DNA of 64,000 bases, taken from the NCBI RefSeq assembly GCF_018446385.1, contig NC_055987.1, positions 5,603,705 to 5,667,704 of the forward strand, in the 5' to 3' direction. The notes below the pieces were generated by a model. It ran no database searches, was not told where the DNA came from, and saw only the letters and a program-made list of their open reading frames with translations. Source of the stretch: Zingiber officinale. Lineage: Eukaryota > Streptophyta > Magnoliopsida > Zingiberales > Zingiberaceae. Of this stretch, positions 1 to 11,905 are shown piece after piece. How positions within the stretch are numbered: position 1 is the first letter of the stretch; the number at the start of each line of letters is the position of its first letter. The translations under genes were made by a program, and so were the position numbers.

Positions 1-108
1 GAAGTCTTCGGAGAAACAAATTGATACCATTGGGTGGCGGCTTCCTGGTTTTGATATCTTGGAAAGGAACGGTATCACCGAGGCCTTGGCGAGTTGGCAC
101 TGATGCAT
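1..108 (-). CDS. possible 5' end of an unidentified gene leaving the window
   Basis: Reading the minus strand from an ATG at 108-106, 36 codons stay open to the window edge, beginning M-H-Q-C-Q-L-A-K. The stretch is GC-rich compared with the AT-rich DNA starting near 480, and a TGGGCC motif lies upstream at 330-335, as in many plant promoters. I do not recognise the peptide. The opening residues could be an organelle-targeting leader, but that is only inference. A longer overlapping minus-strand frame (545-75) ends inside this region and probably belongs to leader sequence. The neighbouring sequence to the left would decide this. Confidence 0.22.
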   Translation of the reverse strand, partial: MHQCQLAKASVIPFLSKISKPGSRHPMVSICFSEDF

Positions 109-443
109 GGTTCAAGGAATTTGGATAAAGAAGAAGATAGCGAGGAAGGTTGGCACCTGTGGGAGAGCCGCGGAAGGCAGAGGATTCGAGCTAAGCGATG
201 CCGGAGAAGTGTTCGCAGAAATATCGCACCCAATCCGATGAACGCCGCCACCGCAGTCTGCGAGTTGTGTGAAGAAGGATTGAAATGAGGATTGCAAAGT
301 GTGGCAGATACTATCAGATAAAAGGTTAGTGGGCCGATCGAACCGGATAAAAAACTCGGCCCGGTCGGCGAAAGTTCATGGGCGAGTGAGGAACGCCGTT
401 CGCCTTGATCGGACGGCTGAGAAATCCCAGCCGGTTCTTTTAT
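109..443 (-). promoter_or_regulatory. putative leader and promoter of the left-edge gene
   Basis: GC-rich stretch between the candidate start codon and the outer end of a MITE at 444. It contains TGGGCC (330-335) and a second GGCCC near 360. No TATA box could be placed with confidence. The MITE forms the distal border of this presumed promoter. Confidence 0.25.
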
Positions 444-1003
444 GGGAAAATTCACATCTAGTCTACCATCATGAGTTAAACTTTGGATGCAATAGCTATT
501 GATAAAAAATTTTATTTTTACTCCATAATTAAACATAATAGACATTAATTTATTTAATTACTCCTGTTATTTTTAGATATAATTTTTTTTAAAAAAATAA
601 GTATAATTCATTTTAAATTCAATAAATCTAATATATTTTTTTATGCACAACTCTTTTTCCACCTCAATTGTATAAAAAATATACTATAATTTCTTTAAAT
701 AATGCTCAATTTGATGAAAAACATATTAGATTTTCTTTAAATGGTACTAAATTTAAAAGAAATTATATTAAGTAGGAAAAAAATTATACTTAATTTGATA
801 GAAAATATACTTAATTTGATTTAAAGTACTAAATTTAATAAAAAAATATATTTATTTTTAGACTTTTTGTATCTAAAAAATTATGAAGGACAATTTTAAT
901 AGAAAATATACTTAATTTTAATTTAAAGTGCTAAATTTAAAAAAAATTATATTCATTTTAGACTTTTTTATCTAAATAATTTGAGAGACAATTAGATAAC
1001 AAT
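444..1003. mobile_element. Mutator-like foldback MITE, copy 1
   Basis: The outer end at 444 reads GGGAAAATTCACATCTAGTC and aligns with the inverted right arm of the copy at 12,749-13,489. The interior keeps the family landmarks: an ATAGACATTAATTTA-like block, then GTATAATTC..TTTAAATTCA, then GACTTTTTxTATCTAAA on the far arm. The right arm fades out near 1,003, so this copy looks incomplete. It has no coding capacity. Confidence 0.6.
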
Positions 1004-1662
1004 ATTTAGATAACAATATTTATATGAGAAAGTCAAGTAAATAGAACTTTACCTAGAGAGAGAGTATAAATCAAATTTTTTAGACATGAAAATTACATGA
1101 AAAAGTTAAAAATATAATAAAAGATTTTTCTTTTATTTGAGTTTCATGTCCACCTGTTAAAAAAAAAATCCTTTTATTAATTGTTTTTGCTTAAATACCC
1201 TCAACCCCTTTTATATAGATTAAATATTTTAACTAAACATTAATTAAGTACTTAAAAAAAATGCATGCTATATAGAACTCTAATATATTTTAAAAAGAAT
1301 ATACCATTTCAATCTTTGTTAATATTTAATTTTATTTTTAAGTGTGATGATAAACTATATTTATTATTCTAAAAATAAAAAGATTAAAATTAAAAACTTA
1401 CATGACATATCAATGGAGCTAATAATTAACTACAAATAATCATAGCCATGAATAATAAATATAAGCTGAAATTCCGTTAACCTTCACAAACTCCATGAAC
1501 AATTGTTCTGACATATATTTATAAGTGCTCGATAAACAATTGTTCCCAAAAAGGCTTGACTTAATTAATATTACCAAAAAAAAATTACAAAGCACGCAAC
1601 AGTTGAAACTCGGAACACTTGGAAGGGGATAACGTTTGCATCTCCAAAGCAAAACCACAGGA
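1004..1662. other. AT-rich spacer downstream of RPF1
   Basis: Very AT-rich sequence with short homopolymer runs. The rightmost part (about 1,440-1,662) is probably the RPF1 3' untranslated region. I see no gene or recognisable repeat here. Confidence 0.4.
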
Positions 1663-4600
1663 TTACAAGAAAAATCTCCTGCGACTGGTATCCATATCCG
1701 GCTAAAACATGAAAAGAACAAGTTTAATTTATCGAAGGAAAGCGATGCAGGTATATGATTGAGATTTGTGGTGAAGTCATATACCTTGTGTACCCATTCA
1801 TATTCTCCGCCTTGGGTGTCAAATGTACCGTTTTGCAAGGTCCTTAATTTAAGAGTAAAGCGAGGGCCACACTCCTGCATTTTCGAACAACAATTTCAAC
1901 ACTTCAAGAATGCTACAAAAGGACCACTTGATTCAGTCAGTAATGAACAATGAATTTGAATCAAATATGTCATCATTGTTTGTTTAGTTTTAAAGTAAGT
2001 GATGAAAAGCTCCTATCAAGCTTGAATCCATTAAAGATCAATAACTCTAAAACAAGAGCCCCAACTTAAATTCACTAAATCAAACTTCAAGATTCTAAAA
2101 TAGTTGAATGATTGAATCTCGGAGAAAACCAGTATGTAGATCAATAAATGAAACTACAGTTGATTTGTTATTTCCATGAGATTGCATATGATAACTTTTT
2201 TCCAAAGATATAGATCTTGAATATTGCATCATTGGTCAATACAGCATGCTTGAATATTGAATATCACAGTATGATACAATATTGGATGAGCCTATGAGCA
2301 TGATTTTAATCAGAGAACATCAACGTGAATTAATAATGAACTACAATAAGTGTGCAGTTCGGTGAGTAACTTGATCCATATCATACAAGGTTTACAATCT
2401 CATTATGTGTCAAGGTTCTGAAACAAGATGGATCTAGTGCCAGCCAGTGTACCTTACAAAGGCAAGAGGTGACATTCATATCAGACGAGGAGGAAGAAGA
2501 AGAAGCAGAAGAAGACTTACCTCGTCTGCTAGAAAGTAATAAAGCCATAGCTTTGTGTAAGACAAAGGCACTCAGATTACAACTTAAAATTATGGGTATC
2601 AAGCAGATTAGCAAATTGAAAGTTGGGTCTAGACAACATTAGGCCGTTTCTGATCGAGAAGAGAAGTCTTCAAAGAAGCAGATTGAAAATAAATGCACCA
2701 AATTCTCAGCAATACCTGAAGGCGTGCAATCACTTTCTGTTGAGGTAAATTTTTGCTTATGGAGTCCTTAGCCGCCTTTTCTTTGGGATTGACTTTTTGT
2801 TCTTTAGTTTCAAATATATACCTAAATCAGAGATAATGGGTGTTACAAAAATTCCCCACAATTCAAATGCATGACACCTCAGGAAGAGCATGGATATAAA
2901 ATACTGAAACTGAGCAGCTTTCCCATGATGACTAACTGAGAAGATCAGTTGGCAAAAGGGGATTTAAGCAGAAAATATCTATCCAACAAATTCAACAGAT
3001 ATTAAGAGAATATACCCATTTTGTTGGGCACAAGTCCTATAAAAATAATGCACATAAAAGCTAGAATGCAAAAACAATCATTGGTTCTAAATAATAACAG
3101 TGAACTGTCTACCAAAATATAAATCCACAACAAGGGCTACCTGTGGTGTCTAAAAAATATGAAATCACGTTGATTGTGGAAAGTTACAACACGACGGCCA
3201 CGAAAATTGGGATCTTGATGAAATAGTGACTGTATCATCCTGAAATTCAGCAAAGAAAAAGACATACAAGTATGCATAAGAGTTGCATGCACACACATAA
3301 ACTAGCTAACAACAATAATTTTCAAATCATTCAATACAACTTTGATTGAGTAAAACTGAGCAACCTGCCAACACGATGACCAATTGTAGTAGTAAAGTTG
3401 TTCAGTACTAACTCCGGTTTATGACTTGTAGGGTTTCCATGATTCTGACAACACAGAAGAAACACAGTTAAAGAATAGTGGATAATTATTTAATATTAAC
3501 AGAAATAGAAGTATTGTGTAGACCATGTAAAACAATAGCTAAATATAAGGCATCAAGCTATTTAATGAGAGGATCACTCGAATCTTATTTGAGTGTCTGA
3601 ACATGTACTAATAAATTGATGGAGCTCAACATATCATTTGTGTGTATTTTCTAAAACAATGTGAATTGTCCAGCTAATACCACTATCCATCCATGTAGTT
3701 GCTTATGCATATGTGAATGCTAATCTAATGTATGCTTATGCAAAGAGGGACTACCTTGATTTGTTAAATTCATAGTCATGTCCATGTTAAATTGATTTGA
3801 GTAATCAGTGTTTATCCAAATAGAAGAAAAAACAAGAAACATATTTTGTGGCTTGCTTAGATAGATATGCAACATTATGTTTATATGGATCACACAGGAC
3901 TAATGTATCATTATTATGTCATATATGTTTTATGCTATATGAGTTACTTTGGTTCACATATAAAATATTTATACAAATTTTCAGATTGCACAAGATCAGT
4001 TAATATAATGTGATAGATGGAAGTTTTTTTTATATTGATTGTATTGGTTAATAATTGGATATAGTATTATCTCTATGTAAATGTAATATTTTGTAGCATG
4101 TGGTGTAATGCATTGTCAGTATAATTAATGTTATTATTAAAATGGCCATGGACCGTATATGCCTGCATTTGTGTATCTATCTGCAAAACACATGATTATG
4201 CAAAGGCTCAACCACAAACAATCTGCATATGATTTTTCAAACCTTATAGAATTGACCTCAGGTACAGTTAGAATCATGTCTACGTCCAAGTTCCAACGAA
4301 TGGTAGAGGATACAAAGTAAAATAAATAAAAAACAGCATTCCATGATAATTAAGGAATTTGATTAAACAGCATTCCATGATAAATATGATTTTATATATA
4401 ATGTCCTTTATCTTAACAGTTCAAGCGTCGTATAAAATACCTAATAGGCTAGGTCACACTATTTCCGACAGAAGTGTAATAACATTGTGAAAAAAGAAAG
4501 TAGTGATCTATCAGTTTAAATTATGTGATTAAAAAAAACAACAGATATAAGCTAAACTAGTGTGTTTGAATAAAATGACTATGAAGCATCAGGTCTAGCA

Positions 4601-7078
4601 AAGTTGACAGTTGAACTAAAGGACTTGGAAGCATTTAGGAATGAATTTGATCTGACCTTGCATAGAGTTCAATGGAGACACAGAGTTAGTCCGAAATAGA
4701 ACTTTGTTCATTGATCTCTTAAGTTTATTTTGATTTGTTGAACTGATTTATATATACTAAGGATGTCAGAGTACATAAGGAAACATTTCTGAAGCACCTT
4801 GGTGTTGCCAAATCACAGATGCAAAGGTATCAATTTGTCGTCCCCAAGTTAAAGCAGCAAATATATGATATTCGAACTAGAAGGAAAAAAAAATACTTTT
4901 TTGTATCTGTTTGTCAAGCACAATCTTCCACCAAGCCCAATTTTATCAAATTATGTCATGATTGTAATTATCACTCCATGCATTTTTTTTCTTCAAGTGA
5001 ACCATTTAGATGCATCATTCCTTGGGGTCAAAAATAAGAAATAAAACTTTCTATGTATCTATTTCTTTGGAGGAAAAGAAAAAGGGAGCATATTTTTTTT
5101 TCTTAAGCCTAATTTTTAAAAACTTGAAAAAAACAAAAATAATAATCAGATAAACAAATAGTTTAGTTTATAGTAGTGAATTGCACTCAACCTTCATTTC
5201 TCTCAGCCTGATTTTGCCAGTATTCATTTTGAGGGAAAGAAAGAGAAGATTTTCACTATCTCTTTCTTTCCCTCATTTCTTCCCAATGGGTTAAGGAGTT
5301 ACACAATCTAGTGGTGAGTTAGGTAAGGGAGTTTAAATCAATACAACGACACTGTTGGAAAAGATTACAGCTTGTCACTCTTGCTCCGAACAAAGAATAA
5401 TCTCCGGTCCAATGTGGAGTCCATGTGTCTCAAATGTGGTTCGGGGACACCCCATTGATTCATGGTCATAGCCAGAAAAATAAAAAAGGAAAAGTATTTC
5501 CATCCTTACTTTTCACGTAGTCTATTTCTTTGTTTCACACTGTGCAGGAAATGCAGTCTTAATCTCTCCAAGGTGCAGTAAATAACGAAAAATCATCAAC
5601 AATTAAGGAAACAAAAATTCAGATAGTTAAATAATCACAAATAGAACTAAGAAACAATAAAAGCACAAAATATTTTTGTGGGATGTAATTCTAATGTCTA
5701 CTTAAATGTACCAAGCAAGAAAGAAACTAACAAAGCAACAAAATAATACTTATACCAGCTTATAAGGACCCTTAAATCTGTAAATACAATCAAGTAAAAA
5801 TATAAACTTGATGGTGATTTTGTGCACATCTGGAGCGCAAACAATGTACCTTGATATCCTTCCGCAAAATTAAGTTGGATAGTTTAAAGTGTGCAGTGGG
5901 TCCATCAGGCAACCCTATTATCAGCATTGCATCTGGAAAACAAGGCAAGCTTGTAAATGAAAAAGGATAAGACAAACTATAAAAAAAAGCATCCCATGTC
6001 AACCATGATGCAAGAGTTAATGGACTTGTTCTGCTCCAAACCTGGTTCTCTGCGATTTGTATGGACCACAATGATGGAAGTGAAGTCTTTGTTCTTCGCA
6101 TATTCAACAATCTGCTTGAAAGAAAGAACTGATCAGAAAAATTCAGCAATGCAAGAAACTAGAGCTTTTCATTATCTAAAATGTGGTACCTTTTTCAGTT
6201 CGTAAGTTCCTCTCTTGTAGAAATGAGCATTGGGAATCACCGATACCAACTCATCACATAAAGCAGGACCTCTCTAGAGACAAAAAAATGTGAGATTGAT
6301 TTGGCCTCCAGTTTTAAATATGATATTACCATGAGAATAAAAAGTAAAAGAATAAAAGAAAAAAGATTGACTTATGAAAATGTGCTAAAAACTAGAAAAC
6401 GTACGGTGGAGTTGAAACGATTTGTGGTGATTAATATTTTTGGAATTATTTCCTGCTTTAGTATTCCACTGAATTCATCTGCATTGTTTGCTGCAAATAG
6501 CTATATCCATGCATTGGAAGTCAGTACTGAAGGTAAGTTTCTTGTCTGTCTGACTCGTAAAGCAAGTAAAGATAACTAAAAATTGACATCTTTGTAAATC
6601 TAAGATCTCAGATTACCATAATGATCAGGCGACAAAACAATCATTACCTCTTCATCATCTGGTCGGCAAATAGTTTCATCAACTTCCCTGGTGTTCTCAA
6701 TAGTCCGAGGCACGCTCTTCTGTGGTGGCTGCGCATTGCATTCGCAAAAGCAAAAAAAAATCAGTTAATCACTACGGGAACAAAACCCAACAAGAAGAGA
6801 AAGAAGGAGAGGGGAAGGGAAAATACCTCCTCGCCAAGTTCGAGAGCTCTTTGGATGGCAACCTCTCTCGCTTTGGCCTGCTTCCGCTTCTCGATCCTCT
6901 TCTCACGTTTGAGCTTAGAATATACTTCGCTCCGCTTCTCCTTGTTTTTAATCATGGAAGGAAGCGTCTTGTCCTTTTTGATCTTCTTCCCTTTTGGCTT
7001 CCCATCAACGTCATCGTCGTGATCGCTCCCGGCGCCCTTCCTCTTCACCCAGCCGCCCATGTTATCCCCTTTGGCCAC
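1663..7078 (-). CDS. RPF1: ribosome production factor 1 (Brix domain protein)
   Basis: Eleven exons on the minus strand, all with GT..AG borders: 7078-6827, 6728-6648, 6500-6405, 6273-6190, 6111-6042, 5932-5850, 3444-3365, 3239-3141, 2821-2716, 1874-1785, 1701-1663. They total 1,080 nt, or 359 residues plus TAA, close to family length (about 345-350). The basic N-terminus carries [19 protein letters not shown]. The Brix domain runs from about residue 129 (PKILITT at 131-137) through [12 protein letters not shown] to [10 protein letters not shown] (318-327), and the protein ends [12 protein letters not shown]1 is a nucleolar factor for 60S subunit assembly and 27S pre-rRNA processing. The start is the first ATG of the open frame, followed by MAKGDNMGG. 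Every expected block is present, so the gene looks intact. Introns 6 (2.4 kb) and 9 (0.84 kb) are the longest. Confidence 0.95.
5231..5274 (-). repeat. perfect 16-bp inverted repeat in RPF1 intron 6
   Basis: GAGGGAAAGAAAGAGA at 5231-5246 is exactly inverted at 5259-5274 around a 12-nt loop. One arm is all purine and the other all pyrimidine, so it could fold as RNA in the intron or extrude from DNA. No transposon ends flank it. Confidence 0.7.
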
Positions 7079-7420
7079 TGGTTGTTTGAGAAGGAGACAG
7101 ACTAAGGTTCTTCAGTGGTGGAATAAAGAAATAATAGGAAGGTGATCCTGCTGCTACACTGTTTCCGGAGGTGGTTGCGAACGGAAGCGAAGAAGGTTTC
7201 TGACAAGCAGGAGCGAGCTAGTGTCCTCGATGTCACGGACAGGGTGCCGCGGACGGCGCTCCTGCGATGAGCGTCGGAGACTGCGACGAGCGACGGCGAC
7301 ACGAACGGGGGGCACGGCGGTCGGCGGCGACGAGTATCGGCGGCGTGGAGAGAAAGAAGAGGAAGAAGTGGAGAAATAGGGTTTTCGGAGAATGAGAAAT
7401 TGGGATGGGCCCATTATATT
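7079..7420 (-). promoter_or_regulatory. RPF1 leader and promoter with telo box and site II motif
   Basis: On the minus strand the telo box AAACCCTA lies at 7384-7377 and the palindromic TGGGCCCA (site II type) at 7406-7413, about 300-335 bp upstream of the start codon. This pairing is known from promoters of plant ribosomal protein and ribosome biogenesis genes, which fits the RPF1 call. The stretch 7,150-7,370 is GC-rich and is probably 5' leader. Confidence 0.6.
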
Positions 7421-7578
7421 TGCACTTTTACGAAACAATCCATATAATTCTAGAATTCGCAACTAATCGCTTCAAATTTTAAATAATATAGAAACAATCA
7501 TCTATCACATTATATTAAATCTTTTCCCATCATTTTTTAGTTGCGTGTCCTATTTGGAGGAAAAATTCATCGTACATA

Positions 7579-7640
7579 GGATTCGAACCGTGAGTGCCTG
7601 GGTGACAACTCGAATGCTCTGTCGCTGCACCATAACTATA
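7579..7640 (-). mobile_element. tRNA-like SINE head (fragment)
   Basis: The minus strand has an A-box-like TGGTGCAGCGACAGAGC (7632-7616) followed by an exact B box GGTTCGAATCC (7589-7579). The spacer between them resembles the head of plant tRNA-derived SINEs. No cloverleaf can be formed, so it is not a tRNA gene. The tail could not be delimited. Confidence 0.45.
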
Positions 7641-7842
7641 AGGTCATAATTTACGGACTAGAGGACCATTAATTGATGGGTTTTAATAAATCCTATTTGT
7701 TTAACAGATATGATCCATCAAAATGAACCAATCCATACAATAAATCATCCTTTTGATTTGTAAATTATGGACCAGAGGATTCGTCTTCATGTATTAAAAC
7801 ATCTGCATCTATTGCACTAAATTATTATCGTTCCCGGGATCA

Positions 7843-7915
7843 TGGTGTCGCGATAGGACATCCAGATCATCTCCCAGACACTCGCAGTATTAACTGGGAT
7901 TATCATTTTTTATTA
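7843..7915 (+). mobile_element. second tRNA-like SINE head (degenerate)
   Basis: TGGTGTCGCGATAGGACATC at 7843-7862 resembles the A-box region of the SINE head at 7579-7640, in the opposite orientation. The B box near 7887-7900 is weak. Between the two heads a short direct repeat (AAATTATGGACCAGAGGA-like at about 7650 and 7757) may be SINE body. Confidence 0.3.
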
Positions 7916-8582
7916 TCTGTCATCTCATGAATAGAGGGGTGAACATTTAATTATTTTAGTTAATTTGATAATAATTTTGAATAAATTTTATTATTATTAT
8001 TTAAATAAATTCAGTTAATTTAGTATTAAATAAAATAATTTATTTTTAATTTGATTTAAATAATTTAATTTTAATAAAATTTTAATTCGATTAACCAACA
8101 TTAAATTAATTTTTGATTTAATTAATTCAATTTTAATAAAATTTTAATACTATTCAATTCATCAACATTAAATTAATTTTTGATTATTTTATATACCAAA
8201 TTAACACGGGAAATACCAAACGAACTGCATTTCTTTTATTTTTCTACATACTTTTCTGGAACTGGCTCGATAATTCAACTATTTTAGTGGCTTGAAGTTT
8301 AAGTTTATGGTTCTTACCTGAGAATTATTTGATCTTCGATGGATTTAAGTTTAGGGCTTATTATTATAACTGATGTTGCATGCTTTTGTGACTTTGACGC
8401 AAGTCGATACAATGTGTGACCTTTGTAATTCGAGTCTTTGTCCATTAACAAATAATAAGGCTAACCTTCTCCTTCAAACTTCGACATAACTCTAGCATAG
8501 AACATATATCACTCAAAGATCAGAGAAACAACTTCTGAAAAATCTTCAATCTTGCATTGTAAGCTCGAGCAGGCATGGTGCA
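7916..8582. other. AT-rich spacer with short tandem repetition
   Basis: At 8071-8195 a roughly 60-70 bp AT-rich unit ending ACATTAAATTAATTTTTGAT occurs twice in tandem. The rest up to the phosphatase stop codon is ordinary AT-rich spacer and probable 3' untranslated sequence. No gene seen. Confidence 0.4.
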
Positions 8583-11308
8583 TCACGAACTAGCTAGACG
8601 GATGGGCGGGTGTCGGCTGGAAACTGGTAGGTTACCGTCAAACCACCTGAAGGAAGAACAGAAACAAGAAAGTTTCCTCGCCTTAGGAAAGGTTTGGTTA
8701 ATGTGATTAGATGAGATGCTGTTCTCGTCGCAAGCATCCAGAAAGGTTTCGTACCCTTCTAAATCCACCTCAGTTATCAAAACTTCGTCTTCGATAGGAC
8801 AAGTACTGCTGTTCTCGTCCAAAGCATCCACAAAGGTTTCATACCCTTGTAAATCTTTGTCAGTTATCAAAACTTCTTCTTCTTCAGAAGTAGATGCCGT
8901 GTCATTGTCATCATAAGCCTCCGGAAAACTTTCGTACCCTTCTAGATCTTCCTCGGTAATGAAACACTCTTCTTCGAGGGGACTGGTAGTTCTTGTTTTA
9001 GCACCACTGCATAAGGAAATCTTGTCTGAAGTTTCAGTATCTTGAGGGTGTGGATGTTTAGATTTTGGGCTTTGGATTGCAGGAAATTTCAACTTGTTCT
9101 TGTTATAAGCCTCGACAGCCTGGTAAAGAAATGAATGACATAAGGGAGCGGAGCCATAAATCAATCCAAAAACATGACCTTAAGTTACTTTCATAATCAT
9201 ACCTGCCACTGAGAAGGAGCCAACAGCACTCGAGGCCTTCTAGAGCGCACATATTCAAGAGCAGCCATGGGCGTCATATTCTTATATTTGACCTGCAAAG
9301 TTAGGGTAGCGATTTATGTATCATTTCTTTGATAGAGAAGGCTTTGGGAGGCAAGTATACCAGTTATGTTGATTCTGTAAGCAAAATGCATGATGTGCAT
9401 AAAAGTAAGGTGATAGGCCTTGAACATAATTACCAAATAGCAAAGGACAATGGTAGCACTACGACCCCTTCCTGCCTTGCAGTGAACATATGTAATTTTC
9501 CCGTGAGATGCATTTACTGAAAATCAAAAATCATGTTTAGGATTTTTTTTTTTTCCGATGGAGAGAAGCATCGGAACCATAGTATCAAGCAGCAACCAAT
9601 TTTTTAAGACTTGATGACTATACAGATGAGCTCTTCTATTCAATCAATTTTAAACTTTGAAATTGAAAAGTCAAAAACCAATGGAACCTGGTGGAAATCC
9701 ATCAGAGGCAAAGTGGCTACAATGAATTGACCAAATTTTCTCAGTTTTCCCCCTTTAAATGTTGATTATGGACCGTTCAGAAAACAACGACTAGTTCTTA
9801 AATCAATCAGACATATAAACGTTAGCCCATATTCAGAAAGTGATCACTTTTCTCGAAACCAGACAATGATTCAGCTAAAATATTGCAACTTACGTCGCCA
9901 ACTTACTCGTATCTCAAGTAGCTAGACAGCTGAATGAAATCCCATGTTTTTAGGATAGATCCCATCCAGACAAAAATGAGTGTTGCAACTTGCAATTCAA
10001 CATTCTAGCATGCAGTAATTGTAATTAAATCACAAAACAGATTCTCCGCAACTGATAAAGCTTCTAGTTCTGATGTGCCTACTATGCTAAAGGAAGTTTG
10101 TTGTTTCACATGATGTTTGGTAAAAAAGAAAAAAAAAAAAAAGGACTCTTCTTAAACATTAGCAACCAATAGTCAGATAGGTTTTGCGGTGAAAATTATT
10201 TTGCTATCGCTGTAAAAATAGGAATCGATAAAAGAAAAAACTTACTATGGATGAAATCAACAGCTCGGCATATATCAACAGGTGTAGGAGCATAAAGGTA
10301 GTCTCTTGTAGGAATCACCAGGTGATCGATTCCATGAACCTGGACGGAAGGAACAAAATAAAGTGGAATGCATCAAAGAAATGAAGAGATAAAAACTCGA
10401 TTAAAAATGAATCCTAAATAATTAATCAGTCAAATCTTCTTCAACATACAGGACAGTATGTATTATGAGAGAGTCAGGGTTTGTCTAATGCAGTGTCAGA
10501 ATGATTTGGATAGGAAAATCGTGTGTACACCAGCAAAAAAAGAAGGGGAAACAGAAATGCTTCAAAATAAGAGAAAGCTTGAAAAAGAACTACTAAAAAT
10601 CAAGCATAAATTGTAAGTATACTAAAGAAAACGCATATCCAACACTACCTTATATACGTTAGACGGAACCAAAGTCTCATATGGTTCGTTTAGGGTAACG
10701 ACTCCTCGAACTCCAAGCTGCTGCAGCCGAGGAACATCGTTCGGAAAAGGCACAGCACCCAACAATAGAAACTGACATCACAAACAGCAAATTCACCGAT
10801 TTTTTAATAAGTTGAGTATAAAATCTCTAAATATAACAAGAGCAGCATCAAAATCCCAGAAAACAAAGAAACCCCGCTTAGTTTGTATATATGTGTGGGT
10901 GGAAATTTAGTTTATATATGTTGTATTCTTGATTTTGTAATCTCGACTAAAAATGTAACTTTGTTTCGTTTCCCGACTCTTGAATCATCAAATGAACCCG
11001 TGAAAAATTTCTCCCGATTGCTCAAATCGAATCAGAAAAAAAAAAAAATTTAGTTGCAGTAACTGCAACTCAACTGCTTAAAAAAAATTGGAAACTCAAG
11101 ACATTAAATTGAAAAAACGTACCTGATCGATTTCATCCCACCATCGAAAGTCAGCTTGCATCTTGTTCCTAAGGACATTGTAGACAAGTGTAGGATAGAA
11201 AAGAATCCGTGCTCCCGCTCCCACAAGCGCTTTCTTTGCCCTAAAACTCACTATTTCGCGGCCGCCACGTTCGTCCGTTTTCCCCTCACCCAACTCATGA
11301 ATGCCCAT
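8583..11308 (-). CDS. PTPMT1-like dual-specificity phosphatase with tripled acidic tail
   Basis: Six exons: 11308-11123, 10771-10649, 10339-10246, 9516-9434, 9292-9203, 9119-8583; total 1,113 nt, 370 residues. The core matches plant relatives of mitochondrial PTPMT1 (phosphatidylglycerophosphate phosphatase type; Arabidopsis At2g35680-like). It has VGAGARILFYPTL near the N-terminus, then FLLLGAVPFPNDVPRL, TLNEPYETLVPS, IPTRDYLYAPTPVDI and the catalytic loop HCKAGRGRS, with Cys147 and Arg153. The start is placed at the ATG of MGIHEL; an ATG six bases upstream (11314) is equally in frame. The last exon is unusual: a long acidic tail with three 30-residue repeats (residues 241-330). The substrate in this branch is inferred from PTPMT1 and could instead be a phosphoinositide or phosphoprotein. 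Confidence 0.9.
8706..8975 (-). repeat. in-frame 90-bp unit repeated three times in the phosphatase tail
   Basis: Residues 241-270, 271-300 and 301-330 are three versions of (E)VLIT-x-x-DLEGYET-F-x-DA-x-DEN. The FIT/LIT motif recurs at residues 244, 274 and 304, a period of exactly 30. The copies differ in many positions, so the expansion is not very recent, yet the core and acidic spacing are kept. Confidence 0.85.
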
Positions 11309-11566
11309 GATCATAATCACTTGTAACAGATCGCTAATCCTCGTCGATTCGACTGTGCTGCAGCCGCTTACCCACGGGACTAATCCTCCCCGAAACACTC
11401 GTCAATCTCTAATCATTTGAATCCAACGCTGACTGGAGGAAGGCCTCGCTTTGGACGCCAAGGAGGAAAGAGAACAGCATCAGAGGCAGCCAAATCAACC
11501 GATTCGGCCAAAAGGTACCTCGATCTGGAGTTGCGAGTGAGGGGAATTCGATTTCGAGGGCGGAAT

Positions 11567-11860
11567 TCACCGACTCGGCAGACAAACTACCACACGGCGG
11601 CAAACCTGATGCTCCACGCGTCGAGACAGGAGTCCAACGAGGAAGCAGGAGGCGCAGGCAGAGTTGCCAACGGGGGAGACGCACAAATAAAACGCCGCAA
11701 TCCCTATTGCGGAAAGACCCCATTCGACCATCTGAGACGAATCGACGGCCAGGATCGCGTAGACCATGATAACGTTAGCCATGTCGCGAGACACGAGAAC
11801 CGGGAGCTGGGGTTAGTCGCGATCGAATCGAGCCGTCGCTTCTTGATCCTGCGGCGACAT
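11567..11860 (-). other. two possible upstream ORFs in the phosphatase leader
   Basis: If transcription starts near 11,880, the leader holds a 15-codon ORF (11860-11813, starting MSPQDQEA) and a 71-codon ORF (11782-11567, starting MANVIMVYAILAVDSS, hydrophobic). Both precede the phosphatase ATG at 11308. A 5' leader intron could remove either one; CAG|GTTTGC near 11,610 looks donor-like. No homology was recognised. Confidence 0.3.
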
Positions 11861-11905
11861 GGTGAAAACGTGGAAAGGCTTCAAAATCATCCATATGGGT
11901 CCTAG

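Noticed and set aside
2381-2614. Minus-strand 77-codon ORF in RPF1 intron 9
   Set aside because: Exons 9 and 10 join in frame without it and the family has no extra domain there. It is serine-rich because of a GAAGAA run on the other strand.
7579-7640. Possible tRNA gene
   Set aside because: The boxes are present but no acceptor or anticodon stem can be formed; a SINE head fits better.
11417-11905. 162-codon plus-strand ORF opposite the phosphatase leader
   Set aside because: No recognisable domain, and the GC-rich leader and promoter of a minus-strand gene explain the open frame.
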